Positions 60,211-64,000 of a DNA stretch of 64,000 nt are shown here, piece by piece. The translations under genes and the position numbers were made by a program. The notes under the pieces were generated by a model. It saw nothing but the letters and a program-made list of their open reading frames with translations, searched no databases and had not been told where the DNA came from. The DNA is from an uncultured Pseudomonadales bacterium. Its GTDB lineage: Bacteria > Pseudomonadota > Gammaproteobacteria > Pseudomonadales > Azotimanducaceae. The stretch spans positions 434,001-498,000 of the forward strand of contig OY282379.1 in assembly GCA_958295875.1 (NCBI GenBank). The letters run 5' to 3'. Numbering within the stretch: the stretch's first letter is position 1; the number at the start of each line of letters is the position of its first letter.

Positions 60211-60924
60211 CTACCACTTCTCCCCGAACGGGCGGATCATGGCATCGAACGTCCACGCCGAGCGCGGCTGGTGGGCGATGTGCCACACCTCGCCGGCGAT
60301 GTCGTCTGGCTTGCAGTAGAACTCGTCCGGCGCGTCTGGGTTGCGCCTGCGCGTCCAAGGCAGGTCGATGACCGCGTCGATGGCCACATACGCCACATGG
60401 ATGCCCTTCGAGCCGAGCGAGCGCGCCAAGGATTCGGCGAGGATGCGCTGCGCCGCCTTGGTGGGGGCAAAGCCGGCGAAATACGGCACGCCCCGGTAAG
60501 CCGCGGTGTTGCCGGTGCAAAGGATGGCGCCCTCGCCCCGCTCGATCATCGCCGGCGCCACCGCCTGGGCAAGCCGCAACAGCGCCGTGGTGTTCACCCG
60601 GAAGTTGCGCTCGAAGATGTCTGGATCCACGGTGAGGAAATCACCAAACGCGCCTAGGGTGGCGTTGTGGATCAACACGTCCGGGTCGCCCAAGTCTGCC
60701 CGCACCGCCGCCACCGTCGCCGCCACCTGCTCCGGTTCCGCCACATCGCACACATAGGCTGAGGCACCATCGATGCCCGCCGCCAATGCATTGAGCCGCG
60801 CAGCGTTGCGCGCCAGCAGCGCCACGCGATAGCCGCCAGCGGCAAAGCGGCGGGCGATGGCGGCGCCGGTGCCTGGGCCGGCGCCGGTGAGCAGGCAAAT
60901 GGGTGCAGTGTTTGTGGTTGGCAT
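60211..60924 (-). CDS. SDR-fold oxidoreductase with Phe at the catalytic Tyr position
   Basis: 237 residues. Cofactor loop TGAGPGTGAAIARRFA. The active-site region reads GNTAAYRGVPYFAGFAPTKAAQ: Lys is kept, but the Tyr of YxxxK is Phe (FAPTK). NNAG is replaced by HNATLG. It is therefore an atypical SDR, perhaps with altered or no redox activity. C-terminus with DAMIRPFGEKW. Convergent with the homocysteine methyltransferase gene. Confidence 0.8.
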   Translation of the reverse strand: MPTTNTAPICLLTGAGPGTGAAIARRFAAGGYRVALLARNAARLNALAAGIDGASAYVCDVAEPEQVAATVAAVRADLGDPDVLIHNATLGAFGDFLTVDPDIFERNFRVNTTALLRLAQAVAPAMIERGEGAILCTGNTAAYRGVPYFAGFAPTKAAQRILAESLARSLGSKGIHVAYVAIDAVIDLPWTRRRNPDAPDEFYCKPDDIAGEVWHIAHQPRSAWTFDAMIRPFGEKW

Positions 60925-60954
60925 GGTTTCTCCTATCTGACTCCTATCCGACTC

Positions 60955-61599
60955 TTATCCAAGAAAGGTGATGAACGGCAACAACCCCGCCGCAAACGCC
61001 ATCACATAGGCGAACACGGGGGCACCGAGCAGCGCCAAGGCGACGAGCGCGAGGAGCGCCCAAACGCCATAGCGGGCGTTGTAGTGGCGATAGGCGCGGG
61101 CGAGGCCGGCCGGCAGCAGATGCGGCAGGATGTAGTGCCCATCCAACGGCCCGAGCGGGATGAGGTTGAACACCATGAGCAGCAGATTCACCTGCACCAG
61201 AATGACGAAGAACGTCTCCACTCCGGGTGTGAAGAAGTACTCCACCCCCACGCCGCGCAACAGCAGGAACACGTTCCAAGCGAGCGCCGCGAGCAACAGG
61301 TTCATCCCCGGCCCCGCCGCCGCCACCCATAAGTCCGAGCGCTCGGAGCGGAAGTTGCGCGGGTCTGTGGGCACGGGCTTCGCGTAGCCGAAGCCCACCA
61401 GCACCACCATCAACAGCCCGATCGCGTCGATGTGGGCAAGGGGATTGAGCGTGAGCCGCCCGGCAAGCTGCGCGGTGCGGTCGCCATGCCACTTCGCCAC
61501 CAGCGCATGGCCGAACTCGTGGCAGCTGAGCGACGCCACCAGCGCAATCAACAGGAGCGAGAAGAGCAACACCTCGCCCCGGTAGATGAGTTCGATCAT
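60955..61599 (-). CDS. M50 family site-2-type metalloprotease
   Basis: 214 residues, five to six membrane helices. Zinc site SCHEFGHALVAKWHGD (HExxH) in the second helix and the third ligand in NLIPLGPLDGHYILPH (NPDG-type). Small S2P subfamily without PDZ, as in the YwhC/FpvI-like group. Start ATG 61599 overlaps the TGA of the upstream rhomboid gene by 4 nt, so the two intramembrane proteases are translationally coupled. Confidence 0.87.
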   Translation of the reverse strand: MIELIYRGEVLLFSLLLIALVASLSCHEFGHALVAKWHGDRTAQLAGRLTLNPLAHIDAIGLLMVVLVGFGYAKPVPTDPRNFRSERSDLWVAAAGPGMNLLLAALAWNVFLLLRGVGVEYFFTPGVETFFVILVQVNLLLMVFNLIPLGPLDGHYILPHLLPAGLARAYRHYNARYGVWALLALVALALLGAPVFAYVMAFAAGLLPFITFLG

Positions 61600-62171
61600 G
61601 CGGCTTCGGCGCGGCGCTTGGCGGCAAAGGCGCGGGCGGTGATGACGCCGCCAACCAAACCAAAGAGGTGCGCTTCCCAAGAAACGCCGTCGTCTTGCGG
61701 GATGACGCCCCAGATCATGCCGCCATAGATGAGGAACACGAACAGCGCCACCGCCGCCGAGCCGGGGCGCCGCTCGTAGAGGCCGCGCACCACCAAGAAC
61801 GCCGCCAGCCCAAACACCACGCCGCTGGCGCCGATGTGCGCCGCGGCGCGGCCCAGCGCCCACACCGCGAGGCCGCTCAAGAGGATGATGAACGCCGTGG
61901 CGGCGGCGTAGTAGCCAACGCCGCGGAACAGCATCACGGCGCCCAAGGCCAACAGCGGCCCGGTGTTCGCCATGAGATGCGCGAGGGACTGATGCACGAA
62001 CGGCATGCCGACGATGCCCAGCAGGTGGTTCACGTCACGCGGGACGATGGCGAGGCTGAAGAGCGTTGCCGGGTCTGCCAAGGCGTAGAGCGAAATCGCC
62101 CACACGGCGCCGACGCTTGCGAGCAAGGCGATGGCGCGGCGGGCGATGGCTCGGCTGACAACCGGTGCCAT
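61596..62171 (-). CDS. Rhomboid family intramembrane serine protease
   Basis: 191 residues, six membrane helices. Catalytic Ser in HIGASGVVFGLAAFLV (GxSG) and catalytic His in VSWEAHLFGLVGG. FVHQSLAHLMANTGPLLALG is the conserved HxxxN-type helix 2. Cleaves membrane proteins within the bilayer. The stop overlaps the start of the M50 protease gene. Confidence 0.88.
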   Translation of the reverse strand: MAPVVSRAIARRAIALLASVGAVWAISLYALADPATLFSLAIVPRDVNHLLGIVGMPFVHQSLAHLMANTGPLLALGAVMLFRGVGYYAAATAFIILLSGLAVWALGRAAAHIGASGVVFGLAAFLVVRGLYERRPGSAAVALFVFLIYGGMIWGVIPQDDGVSWEAHLFGLVGGVITARAFAAKRRAEAA

Positions 62172-62370
62172 GCTGGCCTAGCGTTGGGCGTGGCTACAGT
62201 TCATGCAGCGAGTGTAATGCAGGTGCAGGACGGCGCGTGGCGAACGCCGAGCTTCGGCAGAGGCGAAGGGCGACCAAGTTTGGCGGTGCTCCCGCGACCG
62301 GTCGCCCCGACGCCGCTGCCAGCGCCGGTGGGCCTTGGCCAACGGCTGTCTGCCGGAGGGTACCCGGACG

Positions 62371-63000
62371 CTAGCCGGAAGACAGCTCCGGTGGCTGGAT
62401 GCCGAGCCGCAACGCGGCGTTGCTCACGATGTAGTTCAGGATTTGCGCGGCGTCCGCCGGGATGCGGGTGCCGGTGGCCTCGCTCAACGCGTTCAGTTCA
62501 CCCACGAAGCGCTGCACCTGTTCGGCGTTGGCCTGGTCCAGAACGCCGGCGGTGACGCGCACGAGGTTTGGGGATGTCTCGTACCAAGGCACCCCGGCAT
62601 CTGCCGCGGCGACCGCCTCCACCATCCCCAAGGCGACCGTGAGGTCGTTGTCCACCATCAGTGAATGCCAAGGCTCGTTATCCAAAAACTCCGCCAAACG
62701 CTTGGCCGTTTCTGCCTTGAGCGGCGCCACGCCCTCGATGGCGATTTCCGCCGCCAAGTCCACCATGATGCAGAAGTCCGCCATGTCTTGTTCGGCGAGG
62801 GTGCCCAATGCCTCCACGGCGCCCTCGTTCAAGCCGTTGCGCACGAGGAAATCCACCTCCTCCGCGAGTTCGGCGGCGCGGGCGACGAACGCCGCGCGAT
62901 GCGCCGCGTCTTCCTCGTGCGTCGCGGCGAGCCGCTGATGCAGGTTGTCGCGCCACGTCCAGAAGCGCACAAATCGATCCGACCCACCACGTTCAGCCAT
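62371..63000 (-). CDS. Hypothetical helical protein, unknown
   Basis: 209 residues from ATG 63000 (MAERGGSDRFVRFWTWRD). Acidic, mostly helical (AAELAEEVDFLVRNGLNEGAVEALGTLAEQDMADF, KAETAKRLAEFLDNEPWHSLMV). No motif recognised. Its start overlaps the 3' end of vsr by 8 nt, so it is co-translated with the mismatch endonuclease gene. Gap upstream of the rhomboid gene (62172-62370) holds nothing I recognise. Confidence 0.55.
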   Translation of the reverse strand: MAERGGSDRFVRFWTWRDNLHQRLAATHEEDAAHRAAFVARAAELAEEVDFLVRNGLNEGAVEALGTLAEQDMADFCIMVDLAAEIAIEGVAPLKAETAKRLAEFLDNEPWHSLMVDNDLTVALGMVEAVAAADAGVPWYETSPNLVRVTAGVLDQANAEQVQRFVGELNALSEATGTRIPADAAQILNYIVSNAALRLGIQPPELSSG

Positions 63001-63439
63001 CGCTGTCCCTCCCGACCGGCGTCGTCGCGACGCGGCGGTCACCCAAAAACTCCACGATGCGGCGCTGAAGCGCGTCCGCATCCTTCAACTCACACTCCCA
63101 CAGGGTGAGCGCTTGCCAACCGAGTTCCGCCAACCCGCGCAGGTTCTCGGCGTCACGCTGCCGGTTGCGCGAGATCTTCTCCACCCAGTAGCTCGTGTTG
63201 GTGCGCGGCACGCGCTCCCCGTTGCGGCAAGCGTGCCCATGCCAGAAGCAGCCGTTCACGAAGATGGCCTTCTTGCGAGCGATGAAGGCGAGGTCTGGGC
63301 GGCCAGGCAACGCCTTGCGGTGCAGCCGATAGCGATAGCCGAGGCCGAAGACGAGCCGCCGCACTGCCATCTCCGGGCGCGTGTCCTTGCTGCGGATCTG
63401 GCGCATGATGAAGCTGCGCAGTTCGGGGGTTTCGGGCAT
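62993..63439 (-). CDS. vsr: Very short patch repair (Vsr) endonuclease
   Basis: 148 residues. Vsr signatures: MRQIRSKDTRPEMAVRRLVFGLGYRYRLH, PGRPDLAFIARKKAIFVNGCFWHGHAC (catalytic Asp and zinc Cys), and WECELKD near the end. Vsr nicks the T of T:G mismatches that arise by deamination of 5-methylcytosine. No C5-methyltransferase is adjacent; the only MTase in the window (26.8 kb) is of the N4 type. Overlaps the next gene. Confidence 0.9.
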   Translation of the reverse strand: MPETPELRSFIMRQIRSKDTRPEMAVRRLVFGLGYRYRLHRKALPGRPDLAFIARKKAIFVNGCFWHGHACRNGERVPRTNTSYWVEKISRNRQRDAENLRGLAELGWQALTLWECELKDADALQRRIVEFLGDRRVATTPVGRDSDG

Positions 63440-63483
63440 GTCGTGTCAGGCGCCGGCGCTCACGCCCGCTATCGTAGCCCCAT

Positions 63484-64000
63484 TCACTGTGCCCGGCGCA
63501 GCAACGCGGCGCCCACGCCCCAACACAGCGCAATCGGCAACAGCACTGCCAGCGCTGCCGGGATGCCGAACACCAAGCTCGCCGGCGCAAGCAGGTCCTG
63601 CAGATACTTGAACAACAAGCCGACGACGATGCCGGCGGCGATGCGGGCGCCCATGCCGGTCTCGCGCAGCGGGCCCACGACGAACCCAACCGCCACCAAC
63701 GCGAGGCCCAAGGTGGCCAATGGCTGCAGCAGCTTGCTCCAGAGCGCCAAGCGATGCCGACGCGCATCCAAGCCTTCGCCATCCATGTAGCCGATCTGGG
63801 CGCCGAGGTCCGCCAGCGAAAGCCGCTGCGGCGCCACCAAGGCGCGCGCGGACAACATGCCCACATCCGCCTCGCTCTGCCACGCCACGTCGTCCATGCG
63901 GGCCGCTGTCGCCGCATCTGCGCCCAACGCCGTCGCACGCACGTCCCGCAGCCGCCAGCGCCCGCCCGCCTGGTCGCGCTCCGCGAATTGGGCGCGCTGC
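63484..64000 (-). CDS. lptG: LptG-like LPS export permease, N-terminal part beyond window
   Basis: The C-terminal 170 residues of a YjgP/YjgQ-type permease. The frame is open to the window end and reads AQFAERDQAGGRWRLRDVRATAL, typical of the LptG periplasmic jelly-roll domain. Then RRHRLALWSKLLQPLATLGLALVAVGFV, FKYLQDLLAPASLVFGIPA and a final helix before RRAQ, matching the last membrane helices. Part of the LPS transport complex; lptF would be expected upstream. Confidence 0.85.
   Translation of the reverse strand, partial: QRAQFAERDQAGGRWRLRDVRATALGADAATAARMDDVAWQSEADVGMLSARALVAPQRLSLADLGAQIGYMDGEGLDARRHRLALWSKLLQPLATLGLALVAVGFVVGPLRETGMGARIAAGIVVGLLFKYLQDLLAPASLVFGIPAALAVLLPIALCWGVGAALLRRAQ

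Overview
The window looks like a high-GC chromosome segment from an uncultured, probably marine or host-associated gammaproteobacterium. The support is LptG-type, BtuB-type, AidB, malate synthase G, lipoyl synthase and cysteinyl-tRNA synthetase genes of proteobacterial type, several large TonB-dependent receptors, and a cobalamin riboswitch. No marker here fixes the taxon more closely.

Layout. 0-3 kb: a cut amidohydrolase and an enolase-superfamily enzyme (probable catabolic operon), then a NYN-OST-HTH nuclease-like gene. 3-22 kb: metabolic genes (acyltransferase, MBL-fold hydrolase, VOC protein, acyl-CoA ligase, O-fucosyltransferase-like protein, epimerase, GST, three SDRs, PEGA/FGE-like protein). 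The gaps between them are loaded with a short motif, GGGACAGGCACC, in nine clusters. This half also holds tRNA-Ala(CGC), a RAYT-type Y1 transposase, two intact IS5-type insertion sequences with CTAA and CTAG target duplications, and a decayed third copy. 22-49 kb: no motif clusters were seen. This part carries AidB, two TonB receptors, a NotI-like restriction-modification pair, lipA, an M17 aminopeptidase, cysS, a GT-C membrane protein, a B12 riboswitch with btuB and an M20 peptidase, an HNH nuclease, a membrane beta-propeller protein with near-identical tandem repeats lying between two pieces of a broken IS, an RDD protein and a thiolase-like protein. 49-54 kb: a lower-GC accessory patch with a PD-(D/E)XK-like protein, broken DUF5343-like and Ymh-like genes, an intact ISAs1-type element whose transposase is fused to a DruA/DUF4338 domain, a broken IS481/IS3-like transposase and a CaiB fragment. 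54-64 kb: ordinary genes again (DUF481 protein, glcB, Eis-like acetyltransferase, homocysteine methyltransferase family, SDR, M50 and rhomboid proteases, Vsr, lptG).

How genes may work together. The acyl-CoA ligase, AidB-type dehydrogenase, SDRs, thiolase-like protein, malate synthase and CoA-transferase fragment suggest a lifestyle based on acyl-CoA and C2 metabolism. The B12 riboswitch should control B12 uptake. The MTase and NotI-like gene overlap by 4 nt and form a compact type II R-M unit. The most unusual features are the dispersed GGGACAGGCACC system, the DruA-ISAs1 fusion element and the repeat-built propeller gene inside a dismembered IS.
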